Source: Bacteroides sp. AN502(2024) (GTDB taxonomy: Bacteria; Bacteroidota; Bacteroidia; Bacteroidales; Bacteroidaceae). From it: a DNA stretch of 64,000 bases. The position numbers and the translations under genes are program-made. The notes beneath the pieces are model-generated. The model had not been told where the DNA came from, did not search any database, and saw only the letters and a list, made by a program, of their open reading frames with translations. Below are positions 53,356 to 62,920 of this stretch, piece by piece; position 1 is the stretch's first letter; each line of letters starts with the position of its first letter. Location: assembly GCF_041227145.1 (NCBI RefSeq), contig NZ_JBGFSP010000003.1, positions 1,364,001-1,428,000 of the forward strand. The letters run 5' to 3'.

Positions 53356-54543
53356 TTACTTAAACAACTCTGATAATACTTTCTCCAGTTTCTCGCCTCT
53401 CAGATTTTTTTCTATGATAGTTCCATCAGGATCTATCAGATAAGTTGTTGGTATATAGGAGACCCCGTATGTTTCGGCAGCATCGACATCCAGCAATTGC
53501 GTCCAGATCATTCCAAGTTCTTCAATAGCATCCCTCCAAGGTTTCAGTTTCCGATCTGTGGATATGCTAATCACCTCAAATCCCTTAGAAGCATATTTTT
53601 CATAGGCAGCTTTTACATTGGGCATTTCATGCCGGCAAGGTCCGCACCATGAAGCCCAAAAGTCAATCAAGACATATTTTCCCTTTCCTACATAATCGGA
53701 CAAGAGCTTCATGTTACCTGCATTGTCTTTCACTTTAGCATCCGGGAAACGTTCGCCAATCTTTATTTTTGCATCCATTTCCCGTTTCTTATTTCGATCC
53801 TCTAATTGTTCTTTAGACATATTCTTTTTCATCTCTTCTTCTACTCGCTGCTGAAACAGTTTCTTCATTTCAATGATGTCTTTCACTATAATGCTTTGCG
53901 AGAAAACAGGCGAAGCTCCCTTCATCAGGACTTCAATATTATCTAAAGAAAACATACTACTACCCCAAAGAAAAAGATATGTTCCAACCATACTATTCTT
54001 ATAATCATTCACATACTTCATTAAAGATTCTACGTGAAGTCCTGCTTTTCTCCCATATTCCATAATTTTAGCGTTAAAGGCAGTGTCATTCTTCATCTTT
54101 TCAAGTCCTCCGTCTTTTAATCCTTGGAGCTCGGTTCTTACCTCTTCATCCATTCTCATCAAGCTATCCATTGTAGGCTTCATTTGGTTGATGGCTATAT
54201 TTAATGTATCATTCAAAGGTGTCCCCCTCCTTTCATTCTTCTCAATATTCAGTAAGATGCTGCCTTTCTCCAATACTAATGGATAAAATTTTCCATCCAT
54301 ATCTTTTATTATAGCTATACGGGGCATCCGGACCATACCCGAAAAAGAGAATTTCCCTTTTTTCACTGTCGCGCTATCTAAAATAACTTCGTTAGTTTTT
54401 ACCCCATCATCGAGTAGGCATAAAAACAGTTGCTTTTCATTCAATTCCTTATTGGCTATGCCTTTGACTGCATATTTCTCCTGAGCTGAAGAGCAAATGG
54501 CGACTAAGCACAAGAGACACAAAATCATTAATTGTCTTTTCAT
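53356..54543 (-). CDS. TlpA-type thioredoxin-like protein with DUF4369 domain
   Basis: The 395-residue exported protein has a DUF4369-type beta domain (about 25-120) and a helical linker rich in Lys and Glu. The AhpC/TSA-like thioredoxin domain (about 265-395) has the active site WASWCGPCRHEMP, Cys300 and Cys303. Such periplasmic proteins reduce or isomerise disulfides. It is transcribed leftward with its own -7 box. Its neighbours encode Cys-rich exported proteins, which may be its clients. Confidence 0.9.
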   Translation of the reverse strand: MKRQLMILCLLCLVAICSSAQEKYAVKGIANKELNEKQLFLCLLDDGVKTNEVILDSATVKKGKFSFSGMVRMPRIAIIKDMDGKFYPLVLEKGSILLNIEKNERRGTPLNDTLNIAINQMKPTMDSLMRMDEEVRTELQGLKDGGLEKMKNDTAFNAKIMEYGRKAGLHVESLMKYVNDYKNSMVGTYLFLWGSSMFSLDNIEVLMKGASPVFSQSIIVKDIIEMKKLFQQRVEEEMKKNMSKEQLEDRNKKREMDAKIKIGERFPDAKVKDNAGNMKLLSDYVGKGKYVLIDFWASWCGPCRHEMPNVKAAYEKYASKGFEVISISTDRKLKPWRDAIEELGMIWTQLLDVDAAETYGVSYIPTTYLIDPDGTIIEKNLRGEKLEKVLSELFK

Positions 54544-54603
54544 TGTTTTCTTTATATTCTTTTTTCTATATATCTACTACGAAGACTTTCATCATCTCGA
54601 ACT

Positions 54604-54611
54604 CAAAGATA
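54604..54611 (-). promoter_or_regulatory. -7 box of the TlpA-like gene
   Basis: The minus strand reads TATCTTTG, about 60 bases before the ATG at 54543. No -33 element is clear. Confidence 0.45.
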
Positions 54612-54658
54612 ATATGTTTTTATCACCCTATGTACCTTTTATACTGCTAATAATAAAA

Positions 54659-56740
54659 TTAAGGATAAATAAATCTTTGATCACCATTGTTGTCTACATA
54701 AAATGGAAGTTCCTCTTTACCACCTGTAATGTTTCTGAGCCAGAAGAATGAGCCGGAATGGGCTTCAATTGCAATATGGTTAAATTTAGGTTGCTGTTCT
54801 AAAAGCTTCTCCCATTCTCCATTCTTCCAATAGAACAATTCGTACTGATTACCCGGCACAATACCATTATCAGCATTCAATGGCATCATTCTTACCTTCG
54901 TGACATATTGCGGTTTACTCAAATTGAAGCTGATGGTCGGATAAGCACCGGGAGATGTCTGTGGATTACCATCATATTCAGCCTTCCACTTAATCTGTTC
55001 CAGAGGTGCATCCATCAGTCTTACATCAAACTTATCTACAGATAAAACATCATCAGGAGATAATACAGGCAAAGGAGAGGCAGGAATTACATTTTTATAT
55101 CCATATCTGGCATCAGTTATAAATTCCAATTCTGATATAGTAGCATGAGGAAATTCTTTTGTGGTTCTTATTCTATAATATTGATAAGGTCCTTTATTCA
55201 TATCCAACTTAATATCCTGAAAATAAGGCAACAGTGTTTTTGATATTACTCCAACAGTATCACATTCTTTAAAATTCGGCTCATTGCTTGCCAGAATCAC
55301 AGTACCAATTAGCCGTTCTGCTTTTTCCGCCAACCAGCGCTTAGCGGGGAATTTACGGATCAGATTTACATTTTTAAGTTTTCCCTCTATATCAACCCTT
55401 TCCATTTTACCCTCTTTATTCAGATAAAAAGGATTGCCAAAAGAACGTGATTTGCCAAATGGAGTATAGTAAATAGGGAAATAAAACCTATCCGGTATCA
55501 CGGACGAGAAAGTAACCCTCTTATCCGAACGGTTAATGCTTCCCCATGTCACCGGAATTAGACCGGTTGGTGTACCACTATTAAATGCAGCAAGATATGC
55601 CAAATTATTATTTCCGTATTCTTTGTAAGGAAGAGTCAGGGATACGGTCTTCATTAAATGCGAGGTTACATCTTTTATAAATGGAGAATCTAAAATATCA
55701 GGAATATACTCCCCCTCTTTCTCTAAGAAAAAGGGTGTGTCTTTTTGCTCTGAATACATAAAGCGATAGATATTCAGCACATCTTCAGTCTTAAAAGAAC
55801 TATTATCCTTTTGGGGGCACGAAGATTCCGGATTAAAAGCCAACCATTTTTTGTTTTCATCCAATACTACAGCATGATAATGCCTTCCTTGAAAACTCTT
55901 ATAACCCACATTAAATTCCACGGCAGAAGGTATGCCACAAGCCTTCAAGATAGTTGCACCATAGTTTGCAATCGGGATGCAATCATGAAAGCCATGAAAA
56001 AATAGCTCCTGATAACCAACTTCTTCTTTATAAGGATAAGGCGGAAAGAATTCGCGCGTTCGACCTATTACATAGTTATATCTTCGGACCACTTCCTGCA
56101 AAGAATCCTTATTGATAGCCGACAGATATTTATTCATAAACGCGGCATAAACATCCGAAAAATCAATCAAAGAAAAATCCGGTATACTTCGATAAGGGAG
56201 AACATATTCATAAAAATCTTCGGTAGGTAACCGCCTTAAGCTGGCGATTTGTTCCTTTAATTCAAACATTTGATCTATATGGCTTATCAATCACTCGGCT
56301 TTGATCCAATGCATATCATAATCTTCTTTCCAAAGAATTTTGACAGGCTGTTCCAAAACCTTTACTCCATACCCTACTCTAAATTCAGTACGAATACTAT
56401 CAATCAGTCTTTGTACATTCTCATTACGAAAGCCATCAGTTGCCAAATAGACCGAATGATATAGAAGAGAATCCGCCATCCTCGTAAGAGAGTCCAGCAA
56501 TGGATGCTGGCGCTGATTCCTTTCCGAATAATAAGAATGATGATATCTCATATTAGAGATTAAAAACTTTGCAGCTTTCAACTTTTGAGGTTCATGTTTA
56601 TAATGATTTAAAACAGCCTCCAATTCAGTTCTATTGGACCCGGATATAGACAATACTGTTTCAATCCGTTTGTCTTCCTCGCTTGTGCAGCTAAACAGAA
56701 GAAATAGGATAAAGGCAAAAATAAAACAACTTCCTTTCAT
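54659..56740 (-). pseudogene. Transglutaminase-like lipoprotein split by an in-frame TGA
   Basis: The first part (56740-56291, 149 codons) has a lipoprotein signal (LFSC) and the helical start of Bacteroides transglutaminase-like proteins (NRTELEAVLNHYKHEP, KAAKFLISNMRYH). It ends IKAE-TGA. The same frame continues without a gap as LISHIDQMFELKEQ, then DFYEYVLPYRS, through the transglutaminase core (FHDCIPIANYGATILKACG, GRHYHAVVLDENKKWLAFNP) and a C-terminal discoidin-like part to 54659. One sense codon in place of TGA 56291-56293 restores about 693 residues. Restart at TTG 56290 or ATG 56269 would give an unexported core. Confidence 0.82.
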
Positions 56741-56746
56741 TATCGG

Positions 56747-58324
56747 TCAATTTATAGTGTACAATCGCATTTTCTCTCTCATCATCTCTCTTTTCATCAT
56801 CCGGATGGTTGACGTTTTTATCTTCATAGGCTTATCAATAATCAGATTAGCCATACTGAGCATATTCTTCCGATCCGCATTATCCTTATATAAATGAAAT
56901 AATTTATAAAATGGAAGGAAGCGGGAAGGGCACATCAATGATGCACTATTGTAATATTTCTCCGCCAATTCTTGTCTACCCAATTCCTGATAGATTTCTC
57001 CTATTATAAGTTCCAAATCATAATCCGCCCAATATCTACGGCATTGCAATGCTATTCTCAAGCTCTCTTCATACTGCTTATTTTCTAACAGTATAGCAGT
57101 ATAATTATAAAGGAAATAAGGATTATCGTAAAATTTCTTTTCCAACTTTTCATAAATGGGAAAAGCTTTGCCGTATGTTCCGCATAGTGCAAGTACAGAT
57201 GCTTTTCCCCATTCCTTTTCTGCTTTTATGCGTTCTACCAGTTTATACATCCCCCCTAGCGAACAAAGGAGAACAATGATGCATACTGCATATTTTATCT
57301 TAGAGTAGGCAAAAATAGTAGTGAGATATTCCTTTGTGATGATAAAAATGCACAGAACGGTAATAATCCATGTAAAAGGATAAGTGAACGGATAAGAAAA
57401 GAGAGAGAATATACCTATCGAAACTAAAGAATAAATGGCTGTTTGTTTCTCAATACAAGGCTTCTTTTTATAACAACATGCAAGCAGAACTATTATTGCA
57501 AGCAACAAACATAAACCGAAAGCCCCAAAATTTAGGAGAACTCCCACATATTCATTAAAAGGATGTTTCACGTTATCTGCAAGCAATGCATATCGGGTTC
57601 CCTCAAATTGCTTTAAATACTCTGCCTGATAATCCATATAATGAGCCTCGAAACTTCCTACACCATGACCAAACCATGGTGCATCTTTTATCATATTCAC
57701 ACTGCTGCTCCATATAAGTAATCTTCCATCGGCAGAGTCTTTTTTCATCCAGTAACATCCTGACAGTAATAAAGCGAGACATACTAAAGAAAGACACTTC
57801 ATCCATCTTTTATGAAATACCTTCATATTTAAAAGAATGAAACAGATAGAGGCAATGCTCATAATACCCGCTCTTGATTGTGACAGAACCACAGCTACTG
57901 CAATTGCGACTCCTACCATCCATCCTCCATACCTGATATATTTATTCTTATCCGGCAATAGGAATCCTACAAAAGGAAAGCCCGCACAGAGACATGCCGC
58001 AAACCCCGCAGGATTGTCAAAACTTCCTGTAACCTTAAAAGCAGTGAGCACCTGAAACAAGCCAAAAAACTGAACTACCCCGAACATTGCCTGCGCAAAG
58101 CATGAAATAATAATGATAAAACCATATACAGTTCTCCTCGTATCTTTCTGTTCATTCTGCCTGTAAAATAAGATGTTGATTGCTTCATATATTAATATTA
58201 CTAATAGTATGAACACAACAAAGCCCCATTTTGGAACAATGTACGAGTCCGTAAATTCTCGTGAACAGACAAAAAGGCTGCCTAAACACAATGCAGCAAA
58301 CAGATAATGAGATGTTCTTATCAT
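56747..58324 (-). CDS. O-antigen-ligase-like (Wzy_C) membrane protein with TPR tail
   Basis: The 525-residue protein has about ten membrane helices. The Wzy_C/WaaL-type segment contains VTGSFDNPAGFAA, VLSQSRAG and APWFGHGVGSFEAHYMDYQ, and VKHPFNEYVGVL lies in the large periplasmic loop. The last 120 residues form tetratricopeptide-like helices (YEESLRIALQCRRYW, QELGRQELAEKYYNSASLMC). WaaL-like enzymes join undecaprenyl-linked glycans to acceptors, some of them proteins. It stands alone, without O-antigen genes, among exported protein genes. Transfer of a glycan to a protein is possible but inferred. Confidence 0.82.
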   Translation of the reverse strand: MIRTSHYLFAALCLGSLFVCSREFTDSYIVPKWGFVVFILLVILIYEAINILFYRQNEQKDTRRTVYGFIIIISCFAQAMFGVVQFFGLFQVLTAFKVTGSFDNPAGFAACLCAGFPFVGFLLPDKNKYIRYGGWMVGVAIAVAVVLSQSRAGIMSIASICFILLNMKVFHKRWMKCLSLVCLALLLSGCYWMKKDSADGRLLIWSSSVNMIKDAPWFGHGVGSFEAHYMDYQAEYLKQFEGTRYALLADNVKHPFNEYVGVLLNFGAFGLCLLLAIIVLLACCYKKKPCIEKQTAIYSLVSIGIFSLFSYPFTYPFTWIITVLCIFIITKEYLTTIFAYSKIKYAVCIIVLLCSLGGMYKLVERIKAEKEWGKASVLALCGTYGKAFPIYEKLEKKFYDNPYFLYNYTAILLENKQYEESLRIALQCRRYWADYDLELIIGEIYQELGRQELAEKYYNSASLMCPSRFLPFYKLFHLYKDNADRKNMLSMANLIIDKPMKIKTSTIRMMKREMMREKMRLYTIN

Positions 58325-58365
58325 TTTACTTCACCCTTACAAATTGTATGATTTAGATATTTGCA

Positions 58366-58620
58366 TTACGCTAAATTATTTATCATTCTATAAATAATCA
58401 TCAATATCACCAAAGCAATGCAAAACATTGACAAATAAATCCAGATACTTCTTTTTTCTTTACTCAAGTTTATTTTTGCCAATATAAACAACAACATTGC
58501 CCATACTGATATACTGCCTAAAAAAGAATACAAAGTGTCTATCTGATAGAAGATATCTACTCCTATGATTATTATGTCAAACAAACATAAAAAACATAAT
58601 GCAATATAATAACGTTTCAT
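58366..58620 (-). CDS. Small membrane protein (84 residues)
   Basis: The protein has three hydrophobic stretches (YYIALCFLCLFDIIIIGVD, SFLGSISVWAMLLFILA, IWIYLSMFCIALVILMIIY), hence probably three membrane helices. I recognise no family. It lies 41 bases upstream of the O-antigen-ligase-like gene in the same direction and may assist it. Its ATG overlaps the stop of a tiny upstream frame (ATGA). Confidence 0.6.
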   Translation of the reverse strand: MKRYYIALCFLCLFDIIIIGVDIFYQIDTLYSFLGSISVWAMLLFILAKINLSKEKRSIWIYLSMFCIALVILMIIYRMINNLA

Positions 58621-58754
58621 ATATTTAGTCTATATTTTATTCTGTTATTGGAGCCATCTCCGTCAGAGCTACCACAACTGGAAATAATAACATTCATACC
58701 CAAAATAAAGGAAATACACTCAAACGTGAAATCACTTTCTTCAACTTCACTCAC
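58617..58754 (-). CDS. Possible 45-residue coupled ORF
   Basis: A GTG at 58754 overlaps the end of the upstream gene and opens a frame ending GMNVIISSCGSSDGDGSN... at a TGA that overlaps the next ATG. Four-base overlaps at both ends suggest coupling, but there is no clear ribosome site and no known family. It could equally be chance reading through an intergenic gap. Confidence 0.22.
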   Translation of the reverse strand: MSEVEESDFTFECISFILGMNVIISSCGSSDGDGSNNRIKYRLNI

Positions 58755-59106
58755 TTATCAGATTCTCATCCTCCAATACTTTTTTCAGCCGATAATAAAG
58801 ATTCAACTTATGTTCCAAATCCTGCTCATCTATAGCCTCCGATTTCTTTTCAATCAAGCAAGCGTGTTTTTCTTCCGCAACAGGTTTTGAAACGTCCTCG
58901 AATTCAGCAACTTCTACCTCTATCACATCTCCAATTTCCAACATTCCACCCTCCCATACCAAGTGCATTTCTTCAGGCATTTTCAAACCACTTAGACTCC
59001 AAAACACACCACTATGCCAAGTAATATTAGCAACAAGACCTACTCCACACTGAGGAATACCAGCCTTAAATATTTTATCTTTACATTTTACAATAAGTCC
59101 TTTCAT
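58747..59106 (-). CDS. Small cytoplasmic protein A of a three-member family (119 residues)
   Basis: It begins MKGLIVKCKDKIFKAGIPQC and shares a beta-rich core with the genes at 59108 and 61725: an N-terminal MKGxK strand, a central Gly-rich strand, then HLVWEGGMLEIGDVIEVEV. A helical tail (HKLNLYYRLKKVLEDENL) follows. No signal peptide is present. A piece of a second copy of its 3' end survives at 62000-62070. The function is unknown. As one of several variant small genes next to exported Cys-rich proteins, an immunity or chaperone role is conceivable. Confidence 0.6.
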   Translation of the reverse strand: MKGLIVKCKDKIFKAGIPQCGVGLVANITWHSGVFWSLSGLKMPEEMHLVWEGGMLEIGDVIEVEVAEFEDVSKPVAEEKHACLIEKKSEAIDEQDLEHKLNLYYRLKKVLEDENLISE

Positions 59107-59107
59107 A

Positions 59108-59410
59108 CTATATAATCCCTTTTTCCTGAAGCTCTACTTTAAGTTGTTCATATTTTATTTTCAATTCATCTTTATCACAGATTATCTTCATAGCAGGAGA
59201 TACTTTTGATGCTTCAACTACTTTTATTACAACCTTATCGCCTAATTTCAAGTTCTCATCAACCCAAATAAGGCTACTCAATGTATCTGTTCCTCCTATA
59301 TAAATATTATCCCCAAAAGAATAATTACAGTTCATTATTACATACGCCACATCATTGGATGTAATAATCACAGGTTCCCGATTATTAATTGTTACTTTAA
59401 ATCCTATCAT
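59108..59410 (-). CDS. Small cytoplasmic protein B of the same family (100 residues)
   Basis: It starts MIGFKVTINNREPVIITSND and has the core SLIWVDENLKLGDKVVIKVVE, matching WEGGMLEIGDVIEVEV of protein A. A short helical end (DELKIKYEQLKVELQEKG) follows. It is one base from gene A and 11 bases from the Cys-rich lipoprotein gene, so all are probably cotranscribed. No enzyme motif is visible. Confidence 0.6.
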   Translation of the reverse strand: MIGFKVTINNREPVIITSNDVAYVIMNCNYSFGDNIYIGGTDTLSSLIWVDENLKLGDKVVIKVVEASKVSPAMKIICDKDELKIKYEQLKVELQEKGII

Positions 59411-59421
59411 AATTTTATATT

Positions 59422-60381
59422 TTAGTTAGGACGAGGACAATCCCATATCCCTTGTGCTAAACAGTATTCATGGCATCGCCTGCATTCAGAATATCCCCAA
59501 CCACCAGAATTCGGCTGACTATAATCTTTCCCATCCATACATTCATTATATTTTCTATTACAGTAATCCGTTGTACTATTTTGTTGACTTGCACATGTTA
59601 CCACTTCATACACATAAACACCAGCAGCAACAACAGTCACAACAGAAGCAACAACCTCACCGATAGGTGTCGGTTCACCAACAGCAATAGTCCAAACTGT
59701 TGCTGTAATTTTGCGGCACCATGAACCTATGCTTGCTCCATCCTCTGGTCCTCTTGTTTTAATCTTTGATAATTTAATACTATTATATGGAGTACTTAAC
59801 ATCAAACCTTGACGTTCAAGATAAGATACTTTTTGTGTTCCATAATATAGTACAGCAATAACATTCAACAATCTTTCTTGTTCTATTTCTGGAACTTGTG
59901 TACGAATTTCATTATTCAAGGCGACCAATTTAGACAATAAGTCTTGAGAGGATTTACTCTTTTCACACTCACTAATAATCTTGCGAATAAACTCCAACTG
60001 GATATCCGTCAACGAATTATACCTTTCCATAAATTCAGTAGCACTCATTGTCATTTCAATTGACTGAACCTCTCCAGCAGCACGACTTCTCGCCATTGCA
60101 GAACTCGCATTACACCAATCTTCATAAAACTTCTCACGAAAATCCTTCAAATCAACAATTTCCGAATAATCCATATTCAAATCATTCAATTTTCCTATCG
60201 TAGTTTCAATTTCTTTAGCCACAGCTTTCCCATAAGCCTCAACCTGTTTTGGAAAATCAATTTCCTCTTTTAAAATCTCTTTTTCAAAAGCAGACTGTCT
60301 ATCTACAAAATCATCACTCTGTGAGCAACTTTGCGTAAGCAAAGCAATACTAAATACAATAAAAATTAAGTTCTTCATCAT
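59422..60381 (-). CDS. Exported lipoprotein with Cys-rich C-terminus (319 residues)
   Basis: The start at 60381 (MMKNLIFIVFSIALL) gives a lipoprotein signal with Cys in TQSCSQSD. A long helical region (about 30-190, KAVAKEIETTIGKLNDLNMD) follows. A hydrophobic Ala/Val stretch near the C-terminus (VVASVVTVVAAGVYVYEVV) precedes a tail with seven Cys, including DYCNRKYNEC, CRRCHEYC and DCPRPN. The design suggests a secreted or surface-anchored disulfide-bonded domain. I recognise no family with confidence. It is just downstream of the DUF1573 gene. Confidence 0.65.
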   Translation of the reverse strand: MMKNLIFIVFSIALLTQSCSQSDDFVDRQSAFEKEILKEEIDFPKQVEAYGKAVAKEIETTIGKLNDLNMDYSEIVDLKDFREKFYEDWCNASSAMARSRAAGEVQSIEMTMSATEFMERYNSLTDIQLEFIRKIISECEKSKSSQDLLSKLVALNNEIRTQVPEIEQERLLNVIAVLYYGTQKVSYLERQGLMLSTPYNSIKLSKIKTRGPEDGASIGSWCRKITATVWTIAVGEPTPIGEVVASVVTVVAAGVYVYEVVTCASQQNSTTDYCNRKYNECMDGKDYSQPNSGGWGYSECRRCHEYCLAQGIWDCPRPN

Positions 60382-60392
60382 CTTTGACCTTT

Positions 60393-61460
60393 TTAAATTA
60401 ATACCCAATATATATTAGCTAATACTTTTATGTATAGAATAGGCTTATTTATCGAATTGGAAGTTATAAAAACATCCCTAGTTACTTCTCCTAATTCTTC
60501 CGATCTAAAATTAAATCCGACCATTACAGAGTCGTGAGGAGAGATAATAAATTCCTCCGAGTGGTCTACTAGATTCAAGCAAGAACAACTTGTAAAAATC
60601 TTCAATATCTTTAAAGGATACTTTCCATCATTGTGAATAGGAATCACAAAAGATATATTTTTACCAACATTACAATCGGAAAGAGATACCATATTATCGT
60701 CTACTCTGATGTTAGGTTCATCATTTATTTCAAAATCCGGATTCAGAACTTTTTTTGCTGTAATAAATTCATTTTTATACAATTGCAAATAATAAGGGGT
60801 TTCCAATTCCAACATTGATCTTGCCAATATTTTGGATTCAACGGTATCATTTTCCATTAGTTCTCCTACAATTCCCCAATAAAAGGAGTATGGATATTTT
60901 AATGAATCAATTGAATTACTTAGAACCGTTGGAACGTATATTCCCTGATCTAAATCCATCTTACATTCCAAGACTTGGTTTAATAAAGGGATGGCGGTAC
61001 ATTTAGAAAGTTTAAAGCGGTTAGGATAATGATAATTAGTTATTTTTTTATCAGAAATGGCTTTAGCTATATATAAAAAAGTCTCTTTCGTTGCACCTGG
61101 AATCAAGTCAACCAGTGTACCATTTTCTGAAAACACACAGGTCAAAGGCAACGACAAAGGACAAAGCCACTTCATATACCATTCATTTGAAGATATATTA
61201 ATATCTACAAGATTATAAATAGCTTTATTAGTATCTATAAAATCTTTGCTCTTTAAACAATACTCTCGAGACAAATCCTGAGTGGAATCTACTAAGACTA
61301 TACAAAAAGTTTTTTTATTGCTATATGCAATAGAGCAAATCTTCTCAAATGATTGATTTTTATATATTTTGCATGTATGTTGATTACAGCTAGAAAGAAA
61401 CAAGCAAATAATCATAGCAAGCAAAAAAAGCAAATTCAGTTTTCCAAGCATATTTCTCAT
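60393..61460 (-). CDS. DUF1573-domain lipoprotein (355 residues)
   Basis: The lipoprotein signal has Cys in LSSCNQHTC. The middle part resembles a thioredoxin-like fold without an active CxxC (CVFSENGTLVDLIPGATKET). The C-terminal DUF1573 Ig-like domain covers about 240-355 (NISFVIPIHNDGKYPLKILK, SCSCL, YIKVLANIYWVLI). DUF1573 proteins are common in Bacteroides loci with secreted peptides. It is first of the run ending at 58747, preceded by a 264-base gap that holds only a near -7 box (TATCTTTA on the minus strand). Confidence 0.75.
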   Translation of the reverse strand: MRNMLGKLNLLFLLAMIICLFLSSCNQHTCKIYKNQSFEKICSIAYSNKKTFCIVLVDSTQDLSREYCLKSKDFIDTNKAIYNLVDINISSNEWYMKWLCPLSLPLTCVFSENGTLVDLIPGATKETFLYIAKAISDKKITNYHYPNRFKLSKCTAIPLLNQVLECKMDLDQGIYVPTVLSNSIDSLKYPYSFYWGIVGELMENDTVESKILARSMLELETPYYLQLYKNEFITAKKVLNPDFEINDEPNIRVDDNMVSLSDCNVGKNISFVIPIHNDGKYPLKILKIFTSCSCLNLVDHSEEFIISPHDSVMVGFNFRSEELGEVTRDVFITSNSINKPILYIKVLANIYWVLI

Positions 61461-61724
61461 ATTATATGTATATTAATTTAAGGGTATAATCATAAAATCA
61501 TTTATTCAACATTCGAGTTTACAGTACTTCTACAACATACTTTCTTTATTCAATTCGCATCCATATAACTTACGCCATAAAGATACGTCATAAAAATTGT
61601 CCTAGCAATAGAACGTCACATCAAGATCCCAGATAAGACATTAATATTCAACATATTGCAACCATACATATTTAAAATAATAGCTATATTGTAACAGCAT
61701 GACTGCTGTTACTAACGAAAACAT

Positions 61725-61958
61725 TTATTCTGATACCTTTGCGGAAGGTACAAATTCACCTACCCACTGAATGAAGCTGTTTCTTTGCGGATCGAAAGTG
61801 CCTGCATCTATATGACACTCAAAGTCTCTTCTTCCATTCAGGCCAACCACAATAGAGCCACCGGAATTATCTAATGCAAGAATGAAATTGAGAATCCCGC
61901 CCGGAATTGCAGCAAGTACAACTTCCGCTTCATTAATAATAAATTTAAATCCTTTCAT
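61725..61958 (-). CDS. Small cytoplasmic protein C of the MKGFK family (77 residues)
   Basis: It begins MKGFKFIINEAEVVLAAIPG and continues with a Gly-rich strand (GGSIVVGLNGRRDFECHIDA) and SFIQWVGEFVPSAKV. It resembles the first halves of the proteins at 59108 and 58747 but lacks their helical tails. It lies alone between the DUF1573 gene and the duplication scar. The function is unknown. Confidence 0.55.
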   Translation of the reverse strand: MKGFKFIINEAEVVLAAIPGGILNFILALDNSGGSIVVGLNGRRDFECHIDAGTFDPQRNSFIQWVGEFVPSAKVSE

Positions 61959-61999
61959 ACATATTGGGGTTTTATCAACTGATTAACTCATTAAACCAA

Positions 62000-62156
62000 T
62001 CAAGGTAAATCATCAACCACTTCTATCAAGTTTTCATCCTCCAATGCTTTTTTCAATCGATAATAAGTTTCAAGGTAACTACTCAGCTATAAGTGAACAA
62101 ACAAAAAGGCTGCCTAAGCACAATGCAGCAAACAGATAATGAGATATTCTTATCAT
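62000..62156 (-). pseudogene. Duplication scar: fragments of the O-antigen-ligase-like gene and of small protein A
   Basis: From ATG 62156 the minus strand reads RISHYLFAALCLGSLFVCS, matching the first residues of the protein at 56747-58324, then LIAE and a stop at 62079-62081. It is followed by YYRLKKALEDENLIEVVDDL and a stop at 62000-62002, matching the 3' end of the gene at 58747. DNA identity to 58262-58326 and 58764-58802 is high. The genes were once duplicated here and then deleted to these ends. Confidence 0.85.
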
Positions 62157-62161
62157 TTTAT

Positions 62162-62845
62162 CTATTCCCAACAATCATTTTTAGACGTTCCGCTCAATCT
62201 TTCCAATGTTCGTAGCAGTTGTCGTGTATTGCCGCCAACAGTTGCCCCTTGAACAACTCTGTTTTTATCAATAATAACATTTGATGGATACATATAAATA
62301 TGCAATACATCATTAAATTCGTCTTTATAATCGGGAACAACTGTTATATTTTCCCACACTAAATTCAATCTTTTCATTAACCTCTTCACTTCTCCACTAG
62401 AATCAGGCGTTAATGCTACAAATCGAATATCCGGATAATCTTCAGCAAGTATATTTAAAGCTGTAAGTTTCCGTATGCAAGGGCGACAATGCCTGTTCCA
62501 AAAACATACAACCGTGACATCGGATTCATCCATTTTAACAGGTTTTCTACTCATATCAGTCAAATTGATCTGAGGAAGCGTCTTACCAATTAAAGTTTCA
62601 AGTTTAGGATGTTTATAAGTTAAGTGAATTTCCGTTATTTCATCTGTCCCTTTGATAGAAATAATGTATTTACCTGTTTCTAAAGAGTCGGAATGGGCCT
62701 GTCTTGTTATAGATTTTTGCTCTGCGTCAAAATATATAATCGTGTCGCCTTCTACGCTAATCTTATTACTATTAACACGCGTTACCTTTTGGGCATGACA
62801 AACACCTATAAAAAGGAATAAGAAAAGGGAAAAATATAGTTTCAT
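62162..62845 (-). CDS. TlpA-like redoxin (227 residues)
   Basis: The exported protein has an N-terminal beta region and a thioredoxin-like domain from about residue 85 (GKTLPQINLTDMSRKPVKM). The CxxC active site is in VVCFWNRHCRPCIRK and the cis-proline loop in YMYPSNVIIDKN. It should act on disulfides in the periplasm. It is close to exported Cys-rich proteins (62921-63977), its plausible clients. The fold also allows a peroxiredoxin-like role. Confidence 0.88.
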   Translation of the reverse strand: MKLYFSLFLFLFIGVCHAQKVTRVNSNKISVEGDTIIYFDAEQKSITRQAHSDSLETGKYIISIKGTDEITEIHLTYKHPKLETLIGKTLPQINLTDMSRKPVKMDESDVTVVCFWNRHCRPCIRKLTALNILAEDYPDIRFVALTPDSSGEVKRLMKRLNLVWENITVVPDYKDEFNDVLHIYMYPSNVIIDKNRVVQGATVGGNTRQLLRTLERLSGTSKNDCWE

Positions 62846-62870
62846 ATTTCAAGGGTTTTATAGTATATAG

Positions 62871-62896
62871 TTGAGTCAAACGATGGTTGACCCAAC
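62871..62896. terminator. Inverted repeat between the Cys-rich pair and the redoxin gene
   Basis: GTTGAGTCAA (62871-62880) and TTGACCCAAC (62887-62896) pair at nine of ten positions over a six-base loop. It follows the stop of the gene at 62921. It lacks a T run, so it may be an attenuator or operator. Confidence 0.4.
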
Positions 62897-62898
62897 TA

Positions 62899-62906
62899 CA
62901 AAACTA
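62899..62906 (-). promoter_or_regulatory. Candidate -7 box of the redoxin gene
   Basis: The minus strand reads TAGTTTTG, matching TAnnTTTG, about 53 bases before the ATG at 62845. It adjoins the inverted repeat at 62871-62896, which would lie in the early leader. Confidence 0.4.
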
Positions 62907-62920
62907 TTTATTCTAATGCA

